A stretch of DNA of 64,000 nt from Polytrichum commune (Eukaryota; Streptophyta; Polytrichopsida; Polytrichales; Polytrichaceae): contig OX485804.1 of assembly GCA_950295325.1 (NCBI GenBank), positions 14,074,001-14,138,000 on the forward strand. The letters are read 5' to 3'. Positions within the stretch are counted from its first letter, which is position 1. Every line of letters begins with the position of its first letter. The notes under the pieces are model-generated. The model worked only from the letters and a program-made list of their open reading frames with translations. It made no database searches and had not been told where the DNA came from. Made by a program: the position numbers and the translations under genes. This document shows positions 1-11,640 of the stretch, in pieces.

Positions 1-420
1 ATGGGCCGCTAAACTTCTATACACCCTCTAAAAAATCTTAAATCTACAAATGTTGGTCACTGAAGGATTAAGACATATTTTTAAGAAAAGGAAGAGGGTT
101 CAACATGCATGAAGAGTTTAATATGTGAACCCCAATTTGAGAAAATGGGAGTAGCTAGTTGTCACATAAGAATCCTACCCACCATGCTCCCTCGACATTT
201 GGGCAAGTTTGTCCTTATTCACACTAGAATGTGGTGGACAAGTGGCCTACATGGAAACTCACCCTTAGAAGCTTGCAAGAGGTGGCAATGTCCCAAGGAT
301 CAAACATGGTCAAGAGAGATGGGTCCCCCTACAGCAATAGCCTCAAACAACTACCTAACCTAAAATAGCATAGGCTCCTTAATTGAAAACCATTCCTTAG
401 ATATTGAAGATTTGAAGTTG
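1..420. other. intergenic, nothing recognised
   Basis: AT-rich sequence. The open frame from 109 to 363 has no recognisable motif, and no repeat family of this window is visible. Confidence 0.5.
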
Positions 421-477
421 AGTACATGAAGTTCAAGTAATACGGTTTTTCAAGTTAATTATGCTGCAATGTGGGTC

Positions 478-830
478 AACGAACGGGAGGAACCGACCAC
501 TACACCAATTATCCCAATTAGTGCGTGTTACTATTCGGAGTTCCACAATGCTATAACTATTTAATGAGAATGTAATTTTTTACCAAGCAAAGTCATTTAT
601 GTTTTTTAATATCCATACAAACTATTGAATCTCTATTAGTGCAAATGAAACTCTTGAGTAAGACGTTATTGCTCTATGTAACTTTGAATAGTAACACGCA
701 CTAATTAGGATAATCAATGTAATTACAAATGAACCGATTAAGTTTGAGAAATAACCAATTTAGGAAAATTATAAATCATTTTAGAGGAATTTATTGAATA
801 TACCACAAATTAATGTTGAAAACCTACATA
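478..830 (-). repeat. CCGGTT-family element interrupted by a MITE
   Basis: The segments 478-508 and 714-830 read as the two parts of one copy of the short element found many times in this window: an accgaccact start, then aaatgaaccgattaagtttgagaaataacc, and the attttagaggaatt block. A 205-bp MITE (509-713) separates them. The CCGGTT motifs have decayed to CCGATT and CCAATT. Confidence 0.55.
509..713. mobile_element. MITE with TTATCC(C/T)AATTAGTGCG ends
   Basis: The two ends form a terminal inverted repeat of about 28 bp that reads TTATCCCAATTAGTGCGTGT on the left and the same with one change (TTATCCT) on the reversed right end. It is 205 bp long and AT-rich, with no coding capacity. A TA lies symmetrically at both ends, so a TA target is possible, but the exact target duplication cannot be fixed. 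It lies inside a CCGGTT-family element, so it is the younger insertion. Confidence 0.75.
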
Positions 831-839
831 CATCATGTA

Positions 840-2335
840 TTGAGGAGTATTATGCTTGCGTGAGCTCCTCATGGCCATTTTTGTCATAATGTTTTGGAGT
901 TTATTCATTATCAAAGTCAAGATACTTGTTCCCACTAAATGATAATAAAGACTCCCCCCCCCAAAAAATAGAATGACATTGAATACTAAACCTAGAATGG
1001 TTAATAGCCAATCTCTTTTGAACATGTTATGTCTTTCTAATGTTTGTTGGCTCTATCCCATATCATGGGATAAAGGCATTGTGCAGACACCTTTGAATGG
1101 CAATAGGACATGGGTAATGCATGGCATAATGTAATGGATACGGATTGGTGAAGAGGAAGCTCAGTAAAAGCTGAAAAAAATTTCTAATGTAATATGTCAT
1201 ATAATCATATAAACATGGATTATTCCAAACATTCAAAGCCCACATTCCCTTGTTCTTTTATCCTCACGGAACCAAACACCCACCAAGTATAGGTTTCTGA
1301 TCAAGAGAAAGAACCGAATATATATCACCCGCACACCTGACACGATACGGAAAATTGATTGTCATTCTCTCTGGAAGCAAGCGGTGCACTTGTTCGAGCG
1401 GCTCCACTTGGTGGCGATGTTGGCCAATCGAGATCTGTGTCAGAATTGTCGAACCGAAGCATGCAAGAGACGATGAATATGTTAGAAACTGATTTGCAAC
1501 ACTTTGTCCCCGCTTTGTTCAAATGGCCGGGATGCGATACCCCACTTGCTCATGATGTGTTGATAGGTATATGCCCCCCTCCTGCATGCTAAAGTACTTC
1601 ACATATTGTAGGACTTTTATATGTGTATATGTATATAAGGCTGCTGCAGCCTGAGTTTCTCTGACAGTGTTGTCTGGCCGACATCGAACAACCTTGTATG
1701 TTCATCTAGCGGCGTCATGAGTCAGTGTAACTTATATGTGCACTGCCACCTACTTGCTTTTATAATCTCCTGTCATCATACCCACCGGCATTAACACGCA
1801 GCCGTTCAATCCACAGTCTCACTTATGGACAGGCCTTTCAAGAGGTAGGGAAATTTCACATACGTGTATATATAGGATGATAGATAGATAATGAATGAGT
1901 ACACTTACTCGCGGTTCATAATCAAACACCGATACTTGAGTGGAATGTCCAGCAAGGCTTGTAAGTAACTTGATTGTGGACACCAACAAGACACCCGGCA
2001 CGATACAACTGGACTGTGTGCTCAGAAACCATTTGTTATGCCTCACTGTAGAGGCTCGATCGATAGTGAACACACTTCAGGGGAGGTTGTGTGATTTTTT
2101 TGAGAAGAGAGAGGATCTTAGCTTTGACCTCTCGTGTAGCTTTTGCTTCTCAACTCGTCTGATGATTCTGGAACTTGGAACGACTATAATTCTTCATGAT
2201 TCGCAAGTAGTAACTTGATGAGACGATTCCCAGGTGTAATTATGTGGTCACTCTTCTAAATCGGACGCCTAATATGTACCATAGTTACATGTGGAAACGA
2301 GTTGAGTGGTATATGTACAACCTGCATGTTGTTCA
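840..2335. other. intergenic, unrecognised
   Basis: Mixed-composition DNA with short open frames on both strands (for example 1359-1592 and 1940-2218). None has a protein motif I recognise and none continues across a plausible splice. Part of 1940-2200 (the agagaggatctta/ctttgacctctcg text) looks distantly related to the repeat at 2340-2560. Confidence 0.4.
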
Positions 2336-2339
2336 GAAC

Positions 2340-2560
2340 GGACTTCGAAAAGATATGGAAAGACATGATGTGTTACAATGAGATCATTGCACTTATGTGA
2401 CCAAAATATAGGAATCACTCTAGGTTCAGTAGTTAACGAAATTCAGAGGGACTGTGTGATCAATTGAAGAGAAAGAAGAAGGTCTTCACTTTGACCAAGC
2501 TGCTTTGACCTCCCGATAACTTTTACATCAGCGAACTTCTTCGTTCGCTGATGTGATTCT
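2340..2560. repeat. dispersed repeat, 'cttcactttga' family
   Basis: Shares ordered text with 18530-18730 and 22905-23095: tgtgttac/aatgagat, a gttcag/gttcat-tagttaac block, then a gatcaattgaagag block followed by tcttcactttgac. The class is unknown, no ends are defined and nothing is coding. Confidence 0.5.
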
Positions 2561-3530
2561 GAAACTTGAAGCGATTTGCGCGATGTACAATTGCAATCTA
2601 GACGAGGCGCTTCCCAACATGATCTCACGGTTAAAATTGTCTGTGGAGCTGGAAGTGTCCACTAATGGGCCACATATTAGTAGTAAACCTTAACACCACC
2701 GCAGTCAAAATTGACCCCTGCTCGGTGTCCACCATCGGAACACTGGGTCCTGCATGCATCCGGAAACCACTTTCATGATGACGGGGGTGAATGATCGATG
2801 TGCAAATGAAAGGGTGGAGCGATACAGCCATGTTGCGACGTCGAAGGCACGCAGGAGGGTCGAATTAGCTGACGCAAGGCGCTGCTCTTTAGGGGACACA
2901 AAAGGATAAATCGACTCTTCTCTTGAATGGGTTATATTGCCTGCCCAAAGAGTATTGCCGAAAGCAGGAAGGGCCTTGTAGCAACCGACAAAGCAGTTGG
3001 GGTTGGAAATTATGGGAATCAGAGTCTGCACATGCTGCCTGCCGTCTGTAGCTCTTAGATCATCGACAAGACTCCAAATGGCTCCGGATCATTGTGTCAG
3101 GGCCGAGAGGGGAGCTGTCAGAGATAGCCGACTTTATAACGTGACGCTTTAAACAAAAGGGGAATTGCAACACGACTTATTGGAGAATCATGAAGGCTTG
3201 ATTTGACGACCTACGCCCCTTCCTACTTTACACTAGTGCTGGAGATGAAAACTTCCTGAATTTGCAGTTTTGGGGAGTTTGGTAGATACTTGGGTTTGAC
3301 AAGCTAGTTTCATCCATGATGTGAAACCAAATTCTATTGAGAGCTTAGATCTTGCTGTGAATAGTATAGTTTGAGTACGCTCAAAGTGGTGATCATGCTC
3401 AAAGTGGTGATCATGCTCAAAGTGAGGTGGTCAAGGGGGGATTTTGCGACAAGCCAAGAATGCTTAGACCCCCGTGGGCCAAACGAGAACTCCAGAATTC
3501 GAAATCTCAACAGTCTTAATTAATCAAGAG
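2561..3530. other. intergenic, unrecognised
   Basis: Contains a 108-codon open frame on the minus strand (2705-3031) with no recognised motif. A short direct repeat, agtggtgatcatgctca, occurs twice at about 3385-3420. Confidence 0.4.
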
Positions 3531-3534
3531 ACCG

Positions 3535-3800
3535 TCGTGAGGTAGTTGTGGGGTTTGACCAAGAGCTTCGTCAAAAATGACCGAGAGCTTGTCATCCTCA
3601 TTCCACGTTCAAGCCGCCATCTAGAAGTATTGTAAGTTGGGTGAAAAGATGACGCTCTCAAGTTGAGAGCTCTAATGTAAAGTGGACTTGAGTAAGAGGG
3701 ACTTTCCTTGTCTTCAAGCTCTCAACCTCTCTAGAAGTGTAAAGGGGAGCCTAAGCTTTGTTGCAGTTACAAGGAAACTCAAAAGTCTTCTACAATATGA
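3535..3800 (-). repeat. dispersed repeat related to 11160-11620
   Basis: The text around 3650-3700 (ctctcaagttgagagctc, then taaagtggacttgag) is the reverse complement of text in the tandem pair at 11.2-11.6 kb. It is a diverged copy of the same unclassified family in the opposite orientation. Confidence 0.45.
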
Positions 3801-5115
3801 TTGGACGTGTGAGCGCCGCTGACCATGATCGATAGAGATCATTGAGCTAAGGTTAAGGCTCGAATTACGAGGAGGCGCACCTAGCACATGATCATGTACT
3901 ACCCGTCCATATACTTATATCTTATATCTCTACAAGTTTGTCTGTCTCCACGTCCACTGGCCTGCAACCCTAATTCTGCAAGTACTCACTCAGGGTGATC
4001 TATACGAATGATCCTGTTCGCAGCTACAAACCTGCACACCAAACAAAAGTTTGTCAATTTACGACAACACAATCATCCACCCTATGAGCACTGACAACTA
4101 TAATATGCATATACATCAAGCTCTAAAGAATAACGCTGCTTATTGCAAACCGTAGCATCGTACTGGGGGGTTGGAAACCGGTTTTGTTGAATTATGTGAC
4201 TGACACCCAGTGCACACTTTCAATCATCCATTTGTAGTGACTGAGCCAACATTGTTCGGCGCTGCTGGGGCCCAATCTCCAGTCCTAGCCTGCAGGTAGA
4301 CGGCCCACCTCTTTCTCTCTCTCTCAAAGCTCTCTCATCGAGGGATTTCGTTTTCCAACACCTGCCATCTGGGTGCGGTAAAAACATGCGCCACGTTAAA
4401 ATAACTTCATTAGACTGATTTGGGATCTCTCTAGGCGTTGATTTGTTTTCAATAGTTCATAACATAACATTACTTAGTTGATGAGTTTTGTTCATGGGTC
4501 CCGCAGTAGATTCGAGAATAAATGCTCTGGATGTTGGAATCCCACCGCTTCAAACTAAACATGAAGTCAAGAGTCAGGACAACTAAACACAACTCATCGG
4601 CTCATTAATATTATGTCCTCCTAGGCTCTGCAAAAGAATTAACATTTTCACCCCCTCCCCCCCTACATTGATATGTGTTGTGAAGGTTTACCTCTCATCG
4701 TTCGGGTTAGGTTTCTTGACACCCACCAAGGGGGACAGCGAAAACTTTGATAACTATGTAACACTGAAAGAAAAAGTATTTATACGTGTATGTATATAAA
4801 CAAAACGAACTAACCACGCCAACAGGGCCGGGGATTCGTGGCACTCATGTATTTTCATTAGTGAGAGTTCATTCATCTTTGCAGATGAGATGAACCACTT
4901 TAGACACTACCTCACGTTGTCGGCTCCTTGTCTCAAGGGTTTCAAAAATACCAAGTTTTAGTAGTTTTAAATGATCCTAGTCTAATCTAATACTTAAGGC
5001 AATAATGCAAAGGGGGTTAGATAAAATAAAAATGCCTCATATAGAAACAAGTGGGTGCATCATGCGTTGCCAACCTATGATTACTAGTCCGGTTATTTTT
5101 AAGAAATTAATATAG
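3801..5115. other. intergenic, unrecognised
   Basis: No gene-like frame and no element ends that I can define. Confidence 0.4.
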
Positions 5116-5118
5116 GCG

Positions 5119-5565
5119 GACATTTTATACCCCCTCACGAACTTTCGGGGGTGTCAAATCCGGGCTAGGGCAACCCTATAAAGAAATTTCTGAACCCAAT
5201 CGAAAATTGTTGCCCATCCTGCCCAACTTCGAAAAAAAACATTGCCCTTGCATTCTTGAAGGCCGCTTGACTACAAATCCCATATTGAGTGCACTTCACT
5301 TCAAGGTTTAAAATCCAATATATATATATGTGTGTGCACTTCCAATTAGTAAATAAGCAATTGATTGGGATTTCATTCCGGAAGTGAAACCATCAATGAG
5401 ACACGTAATTAACTTGGAGGTCAAAAACATTACAAAATCCTCATTGACATTGAGGTTATAATTTTGTGACTTAAAACTATCTTTGTCATCCTAATGATAG
5501 ATTAGTGCAAGTGTTCATAAAATGACCAAAATGAAACAATGAACGTAGAATATAAAACATACAAC
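5119..5565 (+). repeat. half copy of the foldback element
   Basis: Runs from the cattttatacccc / cgggggtgtca end, through cattgcccttgcattcttga and ccatattgagtgcacttcac, to the tttgtgact / tctttgtcat block. It matches the left arm of the complete foldback at 12491-13406 in order and orientation. The second, inverted arm is missing, so this is a solo arm or a deleted copy. Confidence 0.75.
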
Positions 5566-6670
5566 AAAAAAATTATATAAAAATTAATCATATTTTTTAG
5601 GTGATATAATATGAGGTATAAATAAATGGTATGTTATTTGGAATTAGACTTGTGGGACAACGTTATGGATGGGGTATACTCAGAAAATCATAAGTTTCTG
5701 ACTATAGCCTATCTGAAATATTGTAATTATATTTTATCCTCATCAAATATTCTATTATCTTTAAAATCACATGGTGTATATTAGTTATTTCAAATAAATT
5801 TTACTATATTATTACTATTATTATTATGAATTTAATTTTTAGTTCTTGAACCAATTTACCATAAGTTGATATATATTATTTTGACATATTACAAATTTTT
5901 GAGCAATCACACCCGTGCAAAATAAATGAATTATGAACAAAAAAGTGTTTATGACAAAAACACATCATTATTATATATTGCGCACGTTGATATCTTGCGA
6001 TATTTATCAAAATAACCATGTGGAATTCAAAGCCACATCATGGCCTTGGAAACAACTTATGGGAGGTTAGAAAATAAACTTAGAGCATTCCAATCCCATA
6101 TCGTTGCCTCTTGCCAATTAATTGATATTTACAAAATAGCTAGTAGTTCACAATAGCTATGAGGGAGAAAACAGGTCTGACATGCCAACTCGGAGGCGTT
6201 TCACTAAAGTAAGCTCCATCCATCCAAGCTTCTTGATGGACTCATCTAATTTTCGTTACCAGGAGACTTTACTTGAGTGCCACGAATCCCCGACCCTAAA
6301 ACAGGTTGAGAAACTACACATTAATCTAGTAATTAAGTTTGATTTGGGATGAATGGAACATGTGAACCTACAGGCTAGGGGTGGGTTTTATAACCCCCTT
6401 TGCCCTCGGTAGGTGTGGAGGACCGATTCGCAAGCATTCATGAGCAAATAAAACGTTCTATGCTTACCCACATGGGCCCCAACATTGTATAGCTTCTGAC
6501 ATGAAGATATTCATATATACATGCTATGTGTGATGAATATATATATATATATTAGCAAATCGGTGCCAGACCTTCAAGCAAGTGATTTGCCATCAAGAGA
6601 GAGAGGTCAACTATGTAGTCAAACCAAGGCACCGGCCGTGAGAGAAGTATATATCAATGTAGATTTTTGA
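5566..6670. other. AT-rich intergenic
   Basis: Very AT-rich, with an (AT)n tract near 6537-6552. No coding frame and no repeat ends are visible. Confidence 0.45.
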
Positions 6671-6675
6671 TTCAA

Positions 6676-8025
6676 TACCGTACGTTAAGGGCAGCTTCGG
6701 CGCTCTTTTGCCGAATAATTATTAAAAGTAAAAAAACAGTTTTCCGCGGCAAAAAAAAAATTACTAAAAATTTTGGCATTTTAAATAGTTTAATAATGCA
6801 ATTTCGGCATACATCCAAGAAGTTATTATCTAACGGTAAACAAGGATGTTTATTCACGATTTCACAATTTGTGTGAAGAGTTTTACAAAAGATGTAAATC
6901 TTTCACGATTTTGTGAAGAATTGAGAATGCTCTGTGCTTTATACAAGTAGAGTGGAGTTGTGTTCAACAATGCATATGGGATATGTAAAGTTTGAGGTGA
7001 AGCACCTAGTTAGACTTCATTTTTATAACACGCATAACTTTTGCATAGAGTCTTCAAATGACATAAAATTTGTTGGAGGTGAAAGATTACTTGATTTCTA
7101 AACTTTTCTTAGAGCAACAAAATTCCAAAAAAGTTGATCTTCTATGCACAAATGAGCTCCGAAAAACTGTTATGAACGCATTTTAATTTTTTGATCTTTA
7201 CACGGCTGCAATGTTTTGTCCATATCTTTTGCATAAAGACTTATTTTGACACAAAACTTGTTGGAGGTGGAAGATTACTTGATTTCTAAACTTTTCATAG
7301 AGCAACAAAATTCCAAAAAAGTTGATCTTCTATGCACAAATGAGCTCCGAAAAACTGTTATGAACGCATTTTAATTTTTTGATCTTTACACGGCCGCAAT
7401 GTTTTGTCCATATCTTTCGCATAAAGACTTATTTTGACACAAAACTTGTTGGAGGTGGAAGATTACTTGATTTCTAAACTTTTCATAGAGCAACAAAATT
7501 CCAAAAAAGTTGATCTTCTATGCACAAATGAGCTCCGAAAAACTGTTATGAACGCATTTTAATTTTTTGATCTTTACACAGCTGCAATGTTTTGTCCATA
7601 TCTTTTGCATAAAGATTTATTTTGACACAAAACTTGTTGGGGGTGGAAGATTACTTGATTTCTCAACTTTTGTTAGTTGGACAAAATTCTATAAAACTTC
7701 ATCTTCTATGCTCAATTGGACTCCAAAAAATTGTGTACAACACATCTGAAAAGCCTCACTTAGAGTCTTGCTACTTCTTAACCCATATTCTTTGTGGACT
7801 AGTGTAAGTGAGCTTGATTACAAAAGGAGCACCTTCTCTCCATCAGAATTCATATATGCTTCCAGTGTAAGTAAAATTCTAGTGAGAAGTTAAAATTTCT
7901 TACTTTTCGGCAATTTTGAAAATTAATTAATTTTATATTCGGCAAAAAATGTCAATAATTTTCCAAAATTTTCGGCGTCTATTTTTAGAATTATTTTGTG
8001 CCGAAGCTGCCCTTAAAGTACGGTA
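6676..8025 (+). mobile_element. TIR transposon (non-autonomous), four 188-bp internal units
   Basis: The 1350-bp element starts TACCGTACGTTAAGGGCAGC followed by TTCGGC and ends with the reverse complement of that sequence with one change (G to T): a 26-bp terminal inverted repeat. A TA at each outer edge suggests a TA target duplication, as in Tc1/mariner-type elements; the superfamily is inference. Short TTCGGC/GCCGAA palindromes lie just inside each end. The centre holds about four tandem units with a 188-bp period: the ttgatcttta anchor recurs at 7191, 7379 and 7567, and the first and last units are diverged. There is no long frame. An inverted copy lies at 30424-31585. Confidence 0.88.
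7020..7750 (+). repeat. 188-bp tandem repeat inside the TIR element
   Basis: Four units. Units 2 and 3 are almost identical (cggctgcaatg versus cggccgcaatg); units 1 and 4 are diverged edges. The other copy of the element has three units. Confidence 0.88.
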
Positions 8026-8029
8026 GGTA

Positions 8030-8775
8030 AGTCAATTAGGGCAACTAGAGAATATGGCATGTGACCTAGCTACTTCAAGATATTCAAGAAGGTCATGATT
8101 CTAATTAACATGCATGGCACATCAATTCTAGTGCTACATCGAGGGTTTTCTATTCTTCAATCTAGCTCATTATTAAATGGGTCTTTAGGTGTATTAATTT
8201 ATTTGGAGGATTTAAGTTGTAATTAAGTAAATCTAGAGATATTTTCAAACTCTTGATTTTTTTGGTTGTGTCAATTTCATCGTACTGTAGGATCCTACAA
8301 TACAATTATGGTACACCTAAATTCTATGGAAGATGTGTGGATCTTTAGTGGCTACTTGAATGTTATGCTATTAAAATATGATGGAAATAATCAAACCCTT
8401 TTTTAAAATGTTAACTAGAAATAGATAAATGTTGAATAGCGAAAGTACAATCAAAACAACTTCTATCATTGTCAACTCTACACATTCTACATAATCTACA
8501 TATTATCACAGTATTTGTGTATTTTTGCCAAAGTTTTGCAAGTTTTGACATTTGACACACAAAAAATTGCACATCGATTGACACACACAATTTAATAATT
8601 GACATGTAGTGTGACTTATGAAGAGAAAAAACCACACGTCAATTAACACATTAGAAATTGAAATAACACGTACTACTAGGCATGCGACATCAAGGTGACA
8701 ACCTAGAGAGAAAAAATGTACATGTCCATTGACACTTTGGATTTGAAGTTGAACATCAAATGAAAGTTGTCAACC
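8030..8775. other. AT-rich intergenic
   Basis: Low GC, no coding frame, no repeat family recognised. Confidence 0.4.
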
Positions 8776-8779
8776 CTAA

Positions 8780-9061
8780 ACACACACACACACACACACA
8801 CACCCGTCCCCCACATGGAGGCCCCACCGGCCCATCCATCTGGGGCCCAACTAGCTTGGCCAATACCCCCCCCCCCCTCACATGCCCATCCAAGGTGGAT
8901 GGGACAGGGTCCCCGGTAGCCTTGGCTAGCTAGATGCAACACCTACCACAGGGCTACTGGGGACCTTGTCCTATCCGTCCTAGATGGGCACCCCCAGTTG
9001 TTGGGGGTCCGCACTGTCCGGGCCGGTGTGGCCCCCATATCACACACACACACACACACAA
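8780..9061. repeat. palindromic element flanked by (CA)n on both sides
   Basis: A GC-rich imperfect inverted repeat (arms about 8813-8926 and 8946-9038; compare gggtccccggtagcc with gggctactggggacc) lies between two CA microsatellites, 8780-8803 and 9041-9061. Both microsatellites read CA on the + strand, so they are direct repeats and not part of the palindrome. This looks like insertion into a pre-existing CA tract. Confidence 0.7.
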
Positions 9062-9825
9062 CTCCGTGGGCAACTTAGACATAATATAACATGAGAGAAA
9101 AAACTTCAAAGGAGAGTTGACAAAGACAAGTAACATAATAATAATAATGAGCGAATCGCACTAGTTTGGTCACTCCCAACAGAGCTAGAATGAACCAACC
9201 CGTACACTAGTTCCTTGGAGACAAGGGTTTAGGCATCCAACGAGGAACGGCCAAATCCTCCCAACAGCTGCAGCAACAAGGGCGGGGGGGTAAGTACTTG
9301 ATTAGTAACATACTAATACCTTACTAGTAGTTAGTGACTCGTCACTCCTAAAGCTAGCAGTAGGCGAAGCAGCCAGTCCCTACGCCTGGCTGTCTCCCTC
9401 GGTCGCTCACTCGCTCCCTTTATTGGCTGGCGCGGGTGTCAGCTGATTGGGAGGGGCCACGCTCGTCATTAGTGGCGTATTAGTCAGTTGGCAGCGCCAA
9501 TCTTGTAAGCTTAACTTCCTGACTGACACAAGGGGAAGTTTGTTCCACCAATCCAGGCAGCCGCCCAATAGTCAGTCTCCATGCACAACCTCCTTCCCTT
9601 TACTTTGGCCCCCACCTCCTGCTCTCTCTTCTGACCCTTGTCCCTACCCCAGTGCGGCTGGCTACGTGGAGGAGATTAGTGACTCTTAAGGGCCGGCTTA
9701 TTAGTCAGAGCGGCTACTAAACGGGCAGGATTAGTCAGTCATTTAGTCAGTCAGTCAGTGGGCATGACCTGAGTGTTTTTTACTTGACTGGGTGATTAGT
9801 CAGGTAACTAATTAATCAGCTTGCA
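9062..9825. other. GC-richer intergenic block with repeated TTAGTCAGT motifs
   Basis: From about 9290 to 9805 the sequence is richer in GC than its surroundings. It carries at least eight copies of ATTAGT(C/G)A or TTAGTCAGT, mostly on one strand, with a tight run at 9730-9760. No gene is recognised; an open frame at 9447-9689 has no motif. Confidence 0.4.
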
Positions 9826-9827
9826 GG

Positions 9828-10620
9828 CATCGATTTGTCCGGGGCCATATATACATTGGTGGGCGGTCATTGGTTGAGATCCTCGTGTTTTTTCCCGACT
9901 CCGGCCGGTTACATGTGCAGAGTGTTTCAGCTTTTCTTCACTAAGGTAGAAAAAATACCATAACCCATGAAAATAAGGTGATTCGTTCGCATTCAAGATC
10001 TGGTCTGACGATCATGAGATCATTTCCCAAGGTAGACGATCGAGGAGGATTCATGATGAAGAATGCAAGTTGTTTCATATTTTCTTGCCCTATACAAAGC
10101 ATGCTACAATTTTTCAAAGTGGAAAGTTGGTCCAAACCCCTGCTGGTTCACTAGATTCTCCCTACACCGAACACGGCAATCCGCATTTCCATACGGAACA
10201 TCGCCTAAATCGGTTACCTCATGAATACATTAACATTTGACTCCCATTGGCTACACTAAATGTGCATGCATTGAAGTTGCCGCCGAGCCATGATCGGTTT
10301 TAGAAATGGCACTTTGCCATTATGACGGCAGTCTAGTGCACGGCAGTCTAGAGGGTGGTTAACGGGTTATGGTATTTCTTCCTTAGTTGGAGGCGTGTTC
10401 TCGAAACTCCTCTAAAACGATCGGTAAATCTCCTTAAGTCGTTGACTTCAACCGGTTGTTTTTCAAACTAAGCCAATTCGTATGTAACTAATGCTTTTTG
10501 GCGTACAACTAGTGTGGGTTACCGTTTTGGTGTTACGCATTGCTATTAACGTTTTACCGAGCGTATCGTTTCTTACCCAAACAACATAAGTACATTGAAC
10601 ATGGTGTTTAGTGTCATGTG
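9828..10620 (+). repeat. CCGGTT-family copy, interrupted or rearranged
   Basis: Begins with a tgtccgggg end and gttgagatcct at 9828-9885, and ends with cctctaaaacgatcgg, acttcaaccggttgttt and the tgggttaccgtttt extension at 10395-10580. The middle (about 9920-10295) does not match the family and may be an insertion. The 3' extension is shared with 23330-23440. Confidence 0.45.
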
Positions 10621-10695
10621 GTATTTAGTGTCACTATGGTAAATTTTTGGATGACGCTTCTTATGAACAAGTGAACGAATATCGTATGTAGGATT
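10597..10695. mobile_element. truncated TTTAGTGTCA MITE
   Basis: The text tttagtgtcactatggtaa, then gatgac and gaacaagtgaacgaat matches one end of the 373-381-bp MITEs at 43060 and 49861. The other end is missing. Confidence 0.5.
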
Positions 10696-10699
10696 CCAG

Positions 10700-11155
10700 T
10701 TTTCATAGAAGTGGATTGGCTCGTATGACATGCTTTGACCGTGGAGATTTAGCTTTGGGGATTTGGACTTATATTATTAACTTGTAAATATATGAAGCAC
10801 ATGAGGTGAAGGGGTATTTTCAAAAGGGGAGGTGGAGGGTAATGAAGTAATGCACATATTCATGGGATGCTTCATGTATATTGATAAATATTCTTGATTC
10901 GAGATTTCTTGTTTTGTATGAAGAATCAAGAATATGATTTTTTAATATTGTAAGATTTCTAAGACCTTCATAATAGAGCACGGGTTACACTCCCCACTTT
11001 CCCGGTGGGGGGACACCCACCATGTGGATATGGTTTTAAAATCAACTTCAACAACTTTGCTCCACATTACAACCTTCACTTTATAATAGATGAATAAATG
11101 TGTGTGTTCCTATATGAAAACAAGGCTTGGACCTTTCAAACGGGAAGAACCAAAC
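10700..11155. other. intergenic, nothing recognised
   Basis: AT-rich. A local inverted pair (attcttgattc / gaatcaagaat) occurs near 10890-10935. Confidence 0.4.
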
Positions 11156-11159
11156 CCAA

Positions 11160-11640
11160 TTCGCTAAAAAACTAAAAGTTCAAAACAATGGGTCTTCTTA
11201 TTGGTAGGGAACCTCTTTTTCATGCATGTTCGCACAAGTCCAAATTACACTTGAGCTTTCAACTTGAGAGCTTGAACTTTTTGCATTGCTTGTGACGTTT
11301 AGATCATGGTGTCTTGATGGATTCCATGTGAAACGGCTCTCTCAAGCTCTTGGTCAAAACCCTAACCTATCTCATGTCCCTTTACATCACAAAGGTTTAG
11401 AGCTCAAAAACGAGGCTTTCTCATTGGGAGGGAACCTCTTTACAATACTTGTTCAATCAAGTCTACTTTACACTTGAGCTCTCAACTTCAAAGGTGGAGC
11501 TTTTATCTTAGCTAACAACTTTTAGATGGCATCTTGATGGATCCCACGTGGAACAATTATTACAAACTCTCCCGTCATTTTTTCAAGCTCTTAGTTAAAG
11601 TTCCAAGCTCCCTCATGGAGGTCACTTACAAATGTGATCG
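11160..11640 (+). repeat. tandem duplication, about 222-bp period
   Basis: The anchor gggaacctctt occurs at 11208 and 11430. Each unit then reads aagtc(c/t)a, tacacttgagct(t/c)tcaactt, tagat and tcttgatggat(t/c)cca(t/c)gtg in the same order. The units are clearly diverged, so the duplication is not recent. A diverged inverted copy lies at 3535-3800. Confidence 0.65.

Noticed and set aside
2705-3031. 108-codon minus-strand frame
   Set aside because: No recognisable domain and no supporting neighbours. Kept as unrecognised intergenic DNA.
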